64,000 nucleotides of DNA from Aequorivita sublithincola DSM 14238 (GCF_000265385.1 NC_018013.1:2011001-2075000), one strand, 5' to 3'; shown: positions 17,192 to 25,614, counted from the stretch's first letter. Notes: generated from the sequence alone by a model not told the origin. Program-made: numbers and translations.

Positions 17192-18283
17192 TTGAAACCA
17201 AAATTCATCATATCAGGCGGCGGAACCGGGGGTCATATTTACCCGGCAGTAGCCATTGCAAACGAGTTAAAAACCCGTTTTCCTGATGCTGAATTTTTGT
17301 TCGTCGGTGCCAAGGATAGAATGGAGATGGAAAAGGTGCCACAAGCAGGTTACAAAATTATAGGACTATGGATTTCAGGTTTGCAAAGAAGTTTATCACT
17401 TCAAAACCTGGCTTTTCTGTTGAAATTAGTTTCTAGTTTACGGAAATCTCATAAAATTCTAAAAGAATTCAAACCAGACGTTGCAATTGGAACCGGAGGA
17501 TATGCAAGTGCACCATTATTAAGAATGGCAGCGTTAAGAACTATTCCGTGTTTAATTCAAGAACAAAACAGTCACGCAGGCATCACCAACAAATGGTTAA
17601 GCAGCAAAGTTCAAAAAATTTGTGTGGCTTATGAGGGAATGCAACAATTTTTTCCTTTAGAAAAAATAAGGCTTACTGGAAACCCTGTTAGGCAGGATTT
17701 GCTAGATATTTCTTCAAAAAGAGAAGAAGCGATTTCTTTTTTCAATTTGAAAAAAGATAAAAAAACCTTACTGGTTCTAGGCGGAAGTCTCGGAGCAAGA
17801 AGAATTAACGAATTGATTGAAAAATCATTACCATTTTTTGAAAAGAACAACGTACAAGTTATTTGGCAATGCGGAAAATATTACGAAGAAACCTATAAAA
17901 ACAAAGGGAGTGAAACAGTTCAAGTCCACACATTTTTAAATCGAATGGATTTGGCCTATGCAGCAGCAGATTTCATCATTTCACGAGCTGGCGCACTGTC
18001 GGTTTCGGAATTGTGTTTAGTAGGGAAACCAGTTGTTTTCATTCCATCGCCCAATGTTGCTGAAGACCATCAAACGAAAAACGCAAGATCCATTTCTGAT
18101 AAAAATGCTGCATTGCTGATTAAAGAAAGTGAATTGGATTCAAATTTTGAAAGCGAATTTTCAGAATTAATTACTTCCGAAGAAAAACAAAAAGCACTTT
18201 CGAAAAATATAAAAAAACTGGCAAAACCAAATGCCACAAAAGATATAGTTGAAGAGATTGAAAAATTATTGAACAAAAGTTGA
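17192..18283 (+). CDS. murG: UDP-GlcNAc:lipid I N-acetylglucosaminyltransferase MurG
   Basis: Membrane-associated GT-B enzyme that converts lipid I to lipid II. The TTG at 17192 gives 363 residues beginning [19 protein letters not shown], with the diphosphate-binding GGGTGGH loop at 9-15, as expected for the family. A GTG at 17150 lies inside a palindrome and would add a Lys-rich tail translated from a tandem repeat. [25 protein letters not shown] and the C-terminal [14 protein letters not shown] motif are present. Confidence 0.95.
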   Translation: MKPKFIISGGGTGGHIYPAVAIANELKTRFPDAEFLFVGAKDRMEMEKVPQAGYKIIGLWISGLQRSLSLQNLAFLLKLVSSLRKSHKILKEFKPDVAIGTGGYASAPLLRMAALRTIPCLIQEQNSHAGITNKWLSSKVQKICVAYEGMQQFFPLEKIRLTGNPVRQDLLDISSKREEAISFFNLKKDKKTLLVLGGSLGARRINELIEKSLPFFEKNNVQVIWQCGKYYEETYKNKGSETVQVHTFLNRMDLAYAAADFIISRAGALSVSELCLVGKPVVFIPSPNVAEDHQTKNARSISDKNAALLIKESELDSNFESEFSELITSEEKQKALSKNIKKLAKPNATKDIVEEIEKLLNKS

Positions 18284-18294
18284 AGAGTTTATGA

Positions 18295-18346
18295 GTTTAA
18301 AAGTTTAAGTGCTATTTCGAAGCACTCGGCTTTTAAACTTTTAAAC
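18295..18346. repeat. Long inverted repeat between murG and murC
   Basis: GTTTAAAAGTTTAAGTGCT is answered by AGCACT and, after five extra bases, TTTTAAACTTTTAAAC. The transcript would fold into a long, mostly AU stem. No T-run follows. Confidence 0.65.
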
Positions 18347-18368
18347 ACCTTAGCATTTAAACTTAAAA

Positions 18369-19724
18369 ATGAATAACCTAAATAACATACAAACTTACTA
18401 TTTCGTCGGCATCGGCGGCATTGGGATGAGTGCGCTTGCACGGTATTTCAAAATGCAAGGGAAAGCTGTTTTTGGGTACGACAAAACTTCAACAGATTTA
18501 ACCGAGGAACTGGTTGCTGAAGGAATCCCCGTGACTTTTACAGATGAAATTTCTGAAATTCAAAAGGAAGTGCGTTCCAAAGAAAACGTTTTAGTGGTTT
18601 ACACGCCAGCTGTTCCGAAGGGCAACAAAATATTAAATCATTTCTTTTCCGAAGATTTTCACGTCGTAAAACGAGCCGAACTTCTAGGCGAAGTTTCAAA
18701 AAACACACTTTGTCTTGCCGTGGCTGGAACGCACGGAAAAACCACAACTTCAGCGATTTTAGGACATTTATTAGCAGAATGCAATATGCCTGTAACCGCG
18801 TTTTTAGGTGGAATTGCAGAGAATTACAATTCAAATTTTATTTACAAAGGCAGCGAGATAACTGTTGTTGAAGCAGATGAATTTGACCGTTCTTTTCTTC
18901 AACTTCGTCCAGACATTGCTTGTGTAACCTCAATGGATGCAGACCATTTGGACATTTATGGAGATGTTGCCGAAATAGAAAACGCGTTTAGAACCTTTGC
19001 GCAATTAGTCAAAAAAGAAGAAAATATATTCATCAAAAGGGATCTTCCTTTAGACGGAAAGACTGTTGCGATTGAAGAAACTGCCGATTATGAAGCACAA
19101 AACGTAAAAATTCAAGACAGTGCTTATGTTTTCGATTTAAAAACTCCAAGCCTAATTTTGGAGAACCTAACTTTTAATCTTCCAGGAAGACACAACCTTA
19201 CAAATGCTATCATGGCTTTGGGCATGGCAATTACCGCAGGATCCCCAATAGATTGCTTGCCTAAAGCATTAGCATCTTTTAAGGGTGTGAAACGTCGCTT
19301 TTCATATAAAATTAAAACTGAAAACATGGTTTTAATAGATGATTACGCACATCATCCCACAGAAATTGACGCCCTTTTTCAAGCCGTTGATGAAATGTAC
19401 CCAAACGATCATAAACAGATTGTTTTTCAGCCGCACCTTTTCAGTAGAACTAGAGATTTTGCTGAAGGTTTTGCAAAAAGCCTTTCGCAATTTGATGAAG
19501 TTATTTTGCTAGATATTTATCCAGCACGCGAAGAACCCATTGAAGGAATTACTTCAGAATGGCTTTTAAGTCAAGTAGAAGCCCTTCACAAAAGAGTGGT
19601 ATTCAAATCTGCATTACCAGAAGTTTTGTTGAAGTCCAAATGTAGAGTAAAACTGTTGGTAGGCGCCGGAGACATTGGTGCCGAAGTAAATAAAATCACT
19701 CAAAAACTAAAAGATGAAGCGTAG
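18369..19724 (+). CDS. murC: UDP-MurNAc:L-alanine ligase MurC
   Basis: Adds the first amino acid to UDP-MurNAc. It has 451 residues: N-terminal Rossmann domain (YFVGIGGIGMSALA, 11-24), ATP loop GTHGKTTT (120-127), EADEFDRSF in the central domain and DDYAHHPTEI in the C-terminal domain. It overlaps ftsQ by 11 bases. It is preceded by the long inverted repeat. Confidence 0.97.
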   Translation: MNNLNNIQTYYFVGIGGIGMSALARYFKMQGKAVFGYDKTSTDLTEELVAEGIPVTFTDEISEIQKEVRSKENVLVVYTPAVPKGNKILNHFFSEDFHVVKRAELLGEVSKNTLCLAVAGTHGKTTTSAILGHLLAECNMPVTAFLGGIAENYNSNFIYKGSEITVVEADEFDRSFLQLRPDIACVTSMDADHLDIYGDVAEIENAFRTFAQLVKKEENIFIKRDLPLDGKTVAIEETADYEAQNVKIQDSAYVFDLKTPSLILENLTFNLPGRHNLTNAIMALGMAITAGSPIDCLPKALASFKGVKRRFSYKIKTENMVLIDDYAHHPTEIDALFQAVDEMYPNDHKQIVFQPHLFSRTRDFAEGFAKSLSQFDEVILLDIYPAREEPIEGITSEWLLSQVEALHKRVVFKSALPEVLLKSKCRVKLLVGAGDIGAEVNKITQKLKDEA

Positions 19725-20430
19725 TCTGGCAATTTTAAAATTTATAGTTCTTTTTGGGTTGATTGCGTTCCTTTTCAGCTTTACCAAAAAGCGCAATGAC
19801 GCCAGAAAAATTAGCAAATTAGACGTTGAATTTGTAGATGAAAACAGCCCTTTTATCACCTACAATTCAGTTAATAAATTGTTGATACAAAATTATGGTA
19901 AGGTTGCGGACATAGGCAAAGAAACTTTAGTTTTGAAGAACATGGAGCAAAGACTGCGTGAAAACCCTATGGTTCGTGACGCTCAGGTGTATGTGTCCAT
20001 AGATGGGGCGTTGGGTGCGAAAATTGAACAGCGCAAACCAATAGGAAGAGTGTCTGCTACGCCAGATTACTACCTGGACGCAGACGGAAAAAAGATGCCA
20101 CTGTCTGATGTGTACTCCGCAAGAGTGCCCATAATTACGGGAACTTCAAAAAATAATTTTGATGAAGTTACGGACTTATTACTGAAAATAAATGATGATG
20201 AATTCATGAAGAGTAGCGTAGTAGGCTTAAACCGAAAGGCAGATGGAGATATTGAAATGGAACTTAGAAAAGTGAATTTTAAAGTGCTTTTTGGAAAGCC
20301 GTTAGACATTGAAAAAAAGTTTCAAAACTTTAAAGCATTTTATAAAAAAACAAAACAGGACAGTACGCTGTACGGTTACAATTTGGTGAATCTGAAATTT
20401 GAAAGTCAGGTAATTGCCACAAAAAAGTAA
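19714..20430 (+). CDS. ftsQ: Cell division protein FtsQ
   Basis: Bitopic divisome protein linking FtsL and late proteins. It has 238 residues with a short cytoplasmic tail, one membrane helix (about 6-23) and a periplasmic domain containing the FtsQ/DivIB pattern (ENPMVRDAQVYV, then LGAKIEQRKPIGRV, then YYLDADGKKMPL). The POTRA-like part is shorter than in Proteobacteria. It overlaps murC and ends three bases before ftsA. Confidence 0.92.
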   Translation: MKRSLAILKFIVLFGLIAFLFSFTKKRNDARKISKLDVEFVDENSPFITYNSVNKLLIQNYGKVADIGKETLVLKNMEQRLRENPMVRDAQVYVSIDGALGAKIEQRKPIGRVSATPDYYLDADGKKMPLSDVYSARVPIITGTSKNNFDEVTDLLLKINDDEFMKSSVVGLNRKADGDIEMELRKVNFKVLFGKPLDIEKKFQNFKAFYKKTKQDSTLYGYNLVNLKFESQVIATKK

Positions 20431-20433
20431 GGC

Positions 20434-21816
20434 ATGGAAAACGATAATATTGCTGTAGGATTAGATATTGGAACAACCAAAATAGTTGCTATGATTGGTC
20501 GTAAAAACGATTATGGTAAAATGGAGGTTTTGGGAATCGGGAAAGCCAAAAGTCTTGGTGTGCACCGCGGTGTTGTTAACAATATTACCCAAACCATTCA
20601 GTCCATTCAGCAGGCTGTTCAGGATGCTGAAACTTCTTCAGGTTTGAAGATTAAAGAAGTGGTTGTAGGTATTGCCGGTCAGCATATACGTAGTCTTCAG
20701 CATAGCGATTACATTACTCGGCCTAATGGCGAAGATGTTATTAAAGAAGAAGATATAGACCGTCTTTGCAACCAAGTTCACAAATTGGTAATGCTTCCTG
20801 GCGAAGAAATACTGCACGTTTTACCACAAGATTTTAAAGTTGATGGCCAAGCCGAAGTAAAAGAACCCATCGGAATGTACGGCGCGCGTTTGGAAGCAAA
20901 TTTCCACGTGGTTGTTGGACAGGTTTCCTCTATCAGAAACGTGGGAAGATGTATTAAAAGTGCTGGATTGGAACTTTCAGCAATCACTTTAGAGCCATTG
21001 GCTTCCGCAAAAGCAGTTTTGAGCCAAGAGGAAAAAGAAGCTGGAGTGGCCTTGATTGACATAGGAGGTGGAACGACTGATTTAGCAATTTTTAAAGACG
21101 GAATCATTCGCCATACAGCGGTAATTCCTTTCGGCGGAAATGTAATTACTGAGGACATAAAAGAAGGTTGCTCCATCATTGAAAAGCAGGCAGAATTGCT
21201 GAAAATTAAATTCGGCTCCGCTTGGCCAGGGGAAAATAAGGATAATGAAATAGTTTCAATTCCGGGTCTTCGAGGTAGAGAACCAAAGGAAATAAGTCTT
21301 AAAAACCTTTCAAAAATAATTCACGCTCGCGTTATCGAAATCATCGAGCAAGCGTATATGGAAATTAAAAATTACGGTCACGAAGATCAAAAAAAGAAAC
21401 TAATTGCAGGAATTGTGCTTACCGGTGGTGGTGCACAACTTCAACACATTAAGCAATTGGTTGAATATATTACTGGAATGGATACGCGTATCGGTTATCC
21501 AAACGAGCATTTGGCTGGCGATAGCGATGCCGAAACCACGAGCCCAATGTACGCCACCGCCGTAGGTTTGGTATTGAACAGCTTAGAAAGCAAAGAAAAA
21601 TCTTCTCTAATGAAGCGTTTCTCCCACGAAGAATCTTCATCTGAAAAAGTGAAGACATCAGAAACAGTTGAAAATGATACAGAAACAGATTCTGAAACTA
21701 TAAAAGAATCAAAATCTGATAAAAAAGATAAAAAAGAAAAAGAATCAAAATCCTCAAAAAAGTTTTTTGATAAATGGGCGGAGAAATTCAAGGAATTCCT
21801 TGACAACGCCGAGTAA
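20434..21816 (+). CDS. ftsA: Cell division protein FtsA
   Basis: Actin-like ATPase that tethers FtsZ to the membrane. It has 460 residues: phosphate-1 motif LDIGTTKIVA (about 9-18), the 1C domain, IDIGGGTTDLAIF and the adenosine motif LTGGGAQL. Residues from about 395 to 440 form a Ser/Glu/Asp/Lys linker, and the end (KKFFDKWAEKFKEFLD) is the expected membrane-binding amphipathic helix. It is followed by ftsZ after a short repeat-bearing leader. Confidence 0.96.
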   Translation: MENDNIAVGLDIGTTKIVAMIGRKNDYGKMEVLGIGKAKSLGVHRGVVNNITQTIQSIQQAVQDAETSSGLKIKEVVVGIAGQHIRSLQHSDYITRPNGEDVIKEEDIDRLCNQVHKLVMLPGEEILHVLPQDFKVDGQAEVKEPIGMYGARLEANFHVVVGQVSSIRNVGRCIKSAGLELSAITLEPLASAKAVLSQEEKEAGVALIDIGGGTTDLAIFKDGIIRHTAVIPFGGNVITEDIKEGCSIIEKQAELLKIKFGSAWPGENKDNEIVSIPGLRGREPKEISLKNLSKIIHARVIEIIEQAYMEIKNYGHEDQKKKLIAGIVLTGGGAQLQHIKQLVEYITGMDTRIGYPNEHLAGDSDAETTSPMYATAVGLVLNSLESKEKSSLMKRFSHEESSSEKVKTSETVENDTETDSETIKESKSDKKDKKEKESKSSKKFFDKWAEKFKEFLDNAE

Positions 21817-21825
21817 AAAAGTTTA

Positions 21826-21852
21826 CAGTATTCAGTAGCAGTGTTCAGTAAA
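21826..21852 (+). repeat. Heptamer-like repeat CAGTRTT before ftsZ
   Basis: CAGTATT, CAGTAG, CAGTGTT, CAGTAAA follow each other with 7, 6 and 7-bp spacing, ending about 33 bases before the ftsZ ATG. Confidence 0.65.
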
Positions 21853-21885
21853 AAAATAAGAAAAATTGCAATAAAAAATAAAACT

Positions 21886-23862
21886 ATGAGCAGCAAAAAA
21901 ACAGAATTTGACAACATTTCCTTCGATCTGCCAAAGAACCAATCCAATGTGATTAAGGTGATAGGTGTAGGCGGCGGCGGAAGTAACGCCATTAACCATA
22001 TGTTCAGTCAGGGCATAAAAGGAGTAGATTTTGTAATCTGCAACACAGATTCACAAGCTTTGGAAAACAGTCCGGTACCAAACAAAATTCAATTGGGAGT
22101 TTCCTTGACCGAAGGTTTGGGCGCTGGTGCAAATCCAAAAGTTGGCGAGCAATCTGCAGTGGAAAGTATGGAGGAAATTCGCAGTATGCTAACTACCAAT
22201 ACCAAAATGATTTTCATCACAGCCGGAATGGGCGGTGGTACGGGTACAGGTGCAGCGCCGATTATTGCAAAAATGGCAAAGGATATGGATATTCTAACTG
22301 TAGGGATTGTAACCATTCCATTTCAATTTGAAGGCAAGACCAGAAACGAACAAGCGCATATTGGGGTTGAAAAACTACGCCAAAATGTAGATTCGTTGGT
22401 GGTTATCAATAACAACAAATTACGTGAAGTTTATGGAAACCTTGGTTTTAAAGCAGGCTTTTCAAAAGCTGATGAAGTTTTGGCAACCGCTGCTCGTGGA
22501 ATCGCTGAAGTAATTACACATCACTATACTCAAAACATTGACCTTCGCGATGCCAAAACGGTACTTGCCAATAGCGGAACTGCCATTATGGGAAGCTCCA
22601 CGGCTTCTGGTGCCAACAGAGCGAAGGAAGCAATTGGAAGAGCCTTGGATTCCCCATTGCTAAACGATAACAAAATAAAAGGAGCCAAAAACGTATTGCT
22701 GCTAATCGTTTCAGGTTCTGATGAAATCACTATTGATGAAATAGGCGAAATCAGCGATCACATTCAAAATGAAGCTGGTCACAGCGCAAACATCATTATG
22801 GGTGTAGGTGAAGAAGAAAGTTTAGAAGGTTCTATTTCCATCACAGTAATTGCAACAGGTTTTAACTTTGAACAACAAAATGAAATAGTAAATACCGAAA
22901 CAAAAAAGATAATCCACACGCTGGAAGATGAGCAAAAATCGGAACACAACCTAACGCCAAAATCAACAGGCACTTCCGTAAATCTTCCGCAAAAATCAAT
23001 GCCAAGTCAGACACAGACAGAAGCCCCTGTGGTAAAACACACACTTTTTGATAATGAGGAAATTGAAGAAAAATTACCGTTTGAAGGATATATCAAAACT
23101 TCAGAATTGTTAAAAAACTTAGGTGTTTCTTTTGAAGAATTTGAAATTGAGGATATTGAAACCTATAATCAAGTTGAAGTAAATAAAATAAACGTTAACG
23201 AGTTTGTTATCATTGAAACGCCTAAAAAGCAAGATGAGGAAAAGAAAACAAGTATTGAAACTGCTTCCGAAGAAATGGAGGATCAGATACTAATGTTCGA
23301 TATGCCTATAAATGTTTCACCTAAAAGAACGCTAGAGCAGGACAAGAAAGATGAAAGAGTCTATCTTGATTTAGAGGAAATAGAAGTTAAAGATCACGTG
23401 GAGATTATTCCTATAACAGAGGTTACAGGTGGAGGAATAAAGCGTTATAGTTTGGACGATTATCAAGAAGTTGAAGATCGTTTAAACAGTGCAAAACCTT
23501 CAAAAGCTGTAAACATGGATGATGAAGACGAAGAAATAATATTTGAGAAACGAACCGTTTCTGAACCAGATTCAAAAGAAGAAGACTCAAAAGATGAAGA
23601 TCCGCTAAATTCCCCAATTGCTAAAATATTGAGCGATCGCACTGAGGAACGCAAACGGAAGATGAAGGAGTTCAATTATAAATTCAAAAACAGTCCGTCC
23701 CGCATAGACGAAATTGAAAAGCAGCCAGCTTACAAGCGTATGGGTATTGATTTGAACGAAACCAAAAACGAACCAAACATTTCAAGAACCTCTATAAATA
23801 CGGAGGACGATGAGATTGAATTGCGCAAAAACAATTCATTTCTACACGATAATGTGGACTAA
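21886..23862 (+). CDS. ftsZ: Cell division protein FtsZ with long C-terminal linker
   Basis: Tubulin-like GTPase that forms the division ring. The ATG at 21886 gives 658 residues; a GTG at 21841 would add 15 Lys-rich residues translated from a repeat. The GTPase core carries the signature GGGTGTG (116-122) and the T7-loop region NIDLRDAKTV. After about residue 325 comes a linker of some 320 residues rich in Glu, Lys, Ser and Thr, then YKRMGIDL and a terminal peptide SFLHDNVD. E. coli FtsZ has 383 residues. Last gene of the cluster, with a terminator after it. Confidence 0.97.
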   Translation: MSSKKTEFDNISFDLPKNQSNVIKVIGVGGGGSNAINHMFSQGIKGVDFVICNTDSQALENSPVPNKIQLGVSLTEGLGAGANPKVGEQSAVESMEEIRSMLTTNTKMIFITAGMGGGTGTGAAPIIAKMAKDMDILTVGIVTIPFQFEGKTRNEQAHIGVEKLRQNVDSLVVINNNKLREVYGNLGFKAGFSKADEVLATAARGIAEVITHHYTQNIDLRDAKTVLANSGTAIMGSSTASGANRAKEAIGRALDSPLLNDNKIKGAKNVLLLIVSGSDEITIDEIGEISDHIQNEAGHSANIIMGVGEEESLEGSISITVIATGFNFEQQNEIVNTETKKIIHTLEDEQKSEHNLTPKSTGTSVNLPQKSMPSQTQTEAPVVKHTLFDNEEIEEKLPFEGYIKTSELLKNLGVSFEEFEIEDIETYNQVEVNKINVNEFVIIETPKKQDEEKKTSIETASEEMEDQILMFDMPINVSPKRTLEQDKKDERVYLDLEEIEVKDHVEIIPITEVTGGGIKRYSLDDYQEVEDRLNSAKPSKAVNMDDEDEEIIFEKRTVSEPDSKEEDSKDEDPLNSPIAKILSDRTEERKRKMKEFNYKFKNSPSRIDEIEKQPAYKRMGIDLNETKNEPNISRTSINTEDDEIELRKNNSFLHDNVD

Positions 23863-23889
23863 GTGATTTATCTATTCACTTAAAGCAGG

Positions 23890-23924
23890 GGCCTAAATTT
23901 CTTAATTGAGTTTAGGCCTTTTTC
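23890..23924 (+). terminator. Rho-independent terminator after ftsZ
   Basis: GGCCTAAA and TTTAGGCC form a perfect 8-bp stem followed by TTTTTC. It closes the dcw cluster. Confidence 0.85.
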
Positions 23925-23985
23925 TTTAAATAGACGGTTCCTCAATAAATGTGTTTTCCAAGTTTCGCATTTCGGCTTAAATAAG

Positions 23986-23993
23986 TATCTTCG
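23986..23993 (+). promoter_or_regulatory. Weak candidate promoter for the yqeY-like gene
   Basis: TATCTTCG differs by one base from TAnnTTTG and has TTTCG 18 bases upstream (23963-23967). It lies after the ftsZ terminator and 22 bases before the ATG. Confidence 0.35.
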
Positions 23994-24015
23994 TGCACTA
24001 TTAAAAAACAAAGAA

Positions 24016-24465
24016 ATGAGCTTACAAGAAAAGGTAATGGAGGCGATGAAAGCCGCAATGAAAGCGAAAGACACGCAATCTTTAGAGGCTTTGCGTTCCA
24101 TAAAATCTGCCATGCTTTTGGCACAAACCGAAACAGGTTCTAAGATGGATTTGTCTGAAGAAGATGAACTGAAATTACTTCAAAAACAAGTAAAACAACG
24201 AAAGGACAGTGCTGCAATTTACACAGATCAAAACCGTCCAGACCTTGCGGAACCAGAATTGCTTCAAGCAAAGGTTATAGAGCAGTTTTTGCCACAACAA
24301 TTAAGTGAAGAAGAAGTAAGTAGGATTGTAGATCAAGTTATCTCTGAAACAGGAGCCTCATCAATGGCAGATATGGGAAAAGTAATGGGACTGGTAAGTG
24401 CTAAACTTGCTGGTAAAGCAGATGGAAAAACCATTTCTACAGCAGTAAAGACTAGGCTTTCGTAA
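24016..24465 (+). CDS. GatB/YqeY domain protein
   Basis: Cytoplasmic protein of 149 residues, entirely the GatB/YqeY domain related to the tail of the amidotransferase subunit GatB, thought to contact tRNA. Recognisable features are MKAAMKAKD, LRSIKSAM and the C-terminal MGKVMGLVSAKLAGKADG segment. The biological role of free YqeY proteins is not known. It lies between ftsZ and a tRNA-Arg gene. Confidence 0.93.
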   Translation: MSLQEKVMEAMKAAMKAKDTQSLEALRSIKSAMLLAQTETGSKMDLSEEDELKLLQKQVKQRKDSAAIYTDQNRPDLAEPELLQAKVIEQFLPQQLSEEEVSRIVDQVISETGASSMADMGKVMGLVSAKLAGKADGKTISTAVKTRLS

Positions 24466-24469
24466 ATTT

Positions 24470-24490
24470 CAGTTATCAGTTATCAGTTAT
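24470..24490 (+). repeat. Heptamer tandem repeat CAGTTAT
   Basis: Three perfect CAGTTAT units begin five bases after the yqeY-like stop codon. Confidence 0.85.
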
Positions 24491-24535
24491 GGGTTAGTAG
24501 ATAATTAGGTTGAATTGAACTACTAAAAATTATTT

Positions 24536-24563
24536 TTGAATATTGAATATTGAACATTGAATA
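24536..24563 (+). repeat. Heptamer tandem repeat TTGAATA before tRNA-Arg
   Basis: TTGAATA, TTGAATA, TTGAACA, TTGAATA end eight bases before the tRNA. The same word family precedes ftsI at 9743. Confidence 0.85.
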
Positions 24564-24571
24564 CTAAATAC

Positions 24572-24645
24572 GGCCGCGTGGCGCAACTGAATAGCGCATC
24601 AGATTTCGGCTCTGAGGGTTGGGGGTTTGAATCCCTTCGCGGTCA
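24572..24645 (+). tRNA. tRNA-Arg (anticodon TCG)
   Basis: A full 74-base cloverleaf: acceptor GGCCGCG/CGCGGTC, D stem GCGC/GCGC, anticodon stem TCAGA/TCTGA with loop TTTCGGC (anticodon TCG, positions 34-36), T stem GGGGG/CCCTT and discriminator A. No CCA is encoded. The D loop has A at position 19 and the T loop has T at 56 where G and C are normal, so the tertiary 19-56 contact is kept as an A-U pair. The Arg identity base A20 is present. A terminator follows. Confidence 0.92.
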
Positions 24646-24655
24646 CTACTTAAAA

Positions 24656-24680
24656 GGTCTCGATTTTCGAGATCTTTTTT
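24656..24680 (+). terminator. Terminator after tRNA-Arg
   Basis: GGTCTCGA and TCGAGATC form an 8-bp stem with one G-U pair, followed by six T. It separates the tRNA from the nuclease gene that starts 11 bases later. Confidence 0.8.
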
Positions 24681-24690
24681 ATTTTGTAAT

Positions 24691-24933
24691 ATGTATTACG
24701 TATACGTTTTAAAGAGCTTAAAAGATGGTCGACTTTATAAAGGAATGACTTTGAATTTAGATGAACGTATTATTCAACATAATTCAGGTAAAAATAAATC
24801 CACGAAAGGATTTATTCCTTGGTTCTTAATTTATTTTGAAGAATTTGAATTCAGGAAAGATGCTAGAGTTCGTGAAAAATATTTTAAGTCGGGTGTTGGT
24901 AGAGAGTATTTACATAGAAAGTTGAGAAGTTAG
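24691..24933 (+). CDS. Small GIY-YIG nuclease family protein
   Basis: Protein of 80 residues that is a single GIY-YIG domain, like YhbQ/UPF0213 members. The N-terminal YYVYVL and YKGMT replace the GIY and YIG motifs, followed by NLDERIIQHNSG with the conserved Arg, PWFLIYFEEF, and the metal-binding Glu in VREKYFKSG. No other domain is attached. It lies exactly between two copies of tRNA-Arg, the second interrupted, which suggests the nuclease and the tRNA duplication belong together. Substrate and activity are unknown. Confidence 0.88.
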   Translation: MYYVYVLKSLKDGRLYKGMTLNLDERIIQHNSGKNKSTKGFIPWFLIYFEEFEFRKDARVREKYFKSGVGREYLHRKLRS

Positions 24934-24937
24934 CTTT

Positions 24938-25031
24938 TGTCGCGTGGCGCAACTGAATAGCGCATCAGACCTGCCTGCCGGCAGGCAGGTTTCGGCTCTG
25001 AGGGTTGGGGGTTTGAATCCCTTCGCGGTCA
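24938..25031 (+). pseudogene. Second tRNA-Arg copy, interrupted by a 20-bp palindrome
   Basis: From CGCG at 24941 onward this repeats the tRNA at 24572 base for base, except for 20 inserted bases at 24970-24989 between positions 31 and 32 at the anticodon stem-loop junction. The first three acceptor bases are TGT instead of GGC, which breaks or weakens pairs 1-72 to 3-70. No bacterial splicing route for such an insert is known, so it is probably not a working tRNA. Confidence 0.8.
24970..24989. repeat. 20-bp perfect palindrome inside the tRNA-Arg copy
   Basis: CCTGCCTGCC followed by its exact reverse complement; with the neighbouring A and T it reads as 22 bp. The intact copy shows that the insertion added exactly these 20 bases and no target duplication is visible. 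The size and GC content resemble other intergenic palindromes in this window, although the sequence differs. Confidence 0.9.
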
Positions 25032-25043
25032 CTATTAAATGAA

Positions 25044-25097
25044 AAGGTGGAAAAAAGTTTTTCGAGCTTGCTCAAAAATTTTTTTCCGCCTTTTTTT
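25044..25097 (+). terminator. Terminator after the second tRNA-Arg copy
   Basis: AAGGTGGAAAAAAG and TTTTTTTCCGCC pair with a few G-U pairs around a GC-rich inner stem, followed by seven T. Confidence 0.75.
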
Positions 25098-25231
25098 CTG
25101 TCTTTTCGTAAGAAAGCACATTAAACAATCCCACCATTAAAAATGTGTTAATTAATACACCTTTAAGAGCCATCCCGCCCAACAATTTTTAATTTTAATA
25201 ATTAAAATAAGTTAAACTAAATACATATATC

Positions 25232-25597
25232 ATGTTCACTGTTGTTAACGGACTTCCTGAAGATATTTTAGGAATACTGATTTCCGGAAAAACCACAAAA
25301 GAAGATTATGATCAACTAAATCCACTATTGGAAAAGCACAAAATGGAACACGGAACCATTAAGTTTTATGTTGAAATTGACGAACTACAATATACGGCAA
25401 AAGCCATGTGGGAAGATTTTAAGGATGGTCTGCATTATTGGCGCGATATAAAATTCGTAGCCCTTGTTACAGATAAAGGTTGGTTAGAAAAAACAATGGA
25501 GGTATTTGGAGCTATAATTCCTGGAATGAAGGTAAAAGGCTTTGATCTGAACGAACGCCAAGAAGCCTTAAACTGGTTGAAAACCCAAAAGGAGTAA
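25232..25597 (+). CDS. SpoIIAA-like (STAS/SEC14-fold) protein
   Basis: Small cytoplasmic protein of 121 residues resembling the SpoIIAA-like family (DUF3478). Recognisable features are the N-terminal VVNGLPEDILGILISGKTTKEDY, the central VEIDELQYTAKAMWEDFK and the terminal strand and helix around VKGFDLNERQEALNWL. No phosphorylatable Ser context like that of true anti-anti-sigma factors is obvious. It is a single gene; the 200 bases before it are AT-rich and hold the tRNA terminator. Its role is unknown. Confidence 0.82.
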   Translation: MFTVVNGLPEDILGILISGKTTKEDYDQLNPLLEKHKMEHGTIKFYVEIDELQYTAKAMWEDFKDGLHYWRDIKFVALVTDKGWLEKTMEVFGAIIPGMKVKGFDLNERQEALNWLKTQKE

Positions 25598-25614
25598 CAT
25601 TTATATATTATTTT

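Noticed and set aside
21841..21885. Upstream GTG start for ftsZ
   Set aside because: The extra 15 residues come from a CAGT repeat and AT-rich spacer; the ATG at 21886 gives the expected N-terminus.
24470..24563. CRISPR-like array
   Set aside because: The repeat units are 7 bp, directly adjacent and without spacers; no cas gene is present.
24970..24989. Intron in tRNA-Arg
   Set aside because: A 20-bp palindrome is too small for a self-splicing intron, and archaeal-type tRNA splicing is not known in these bacteria.
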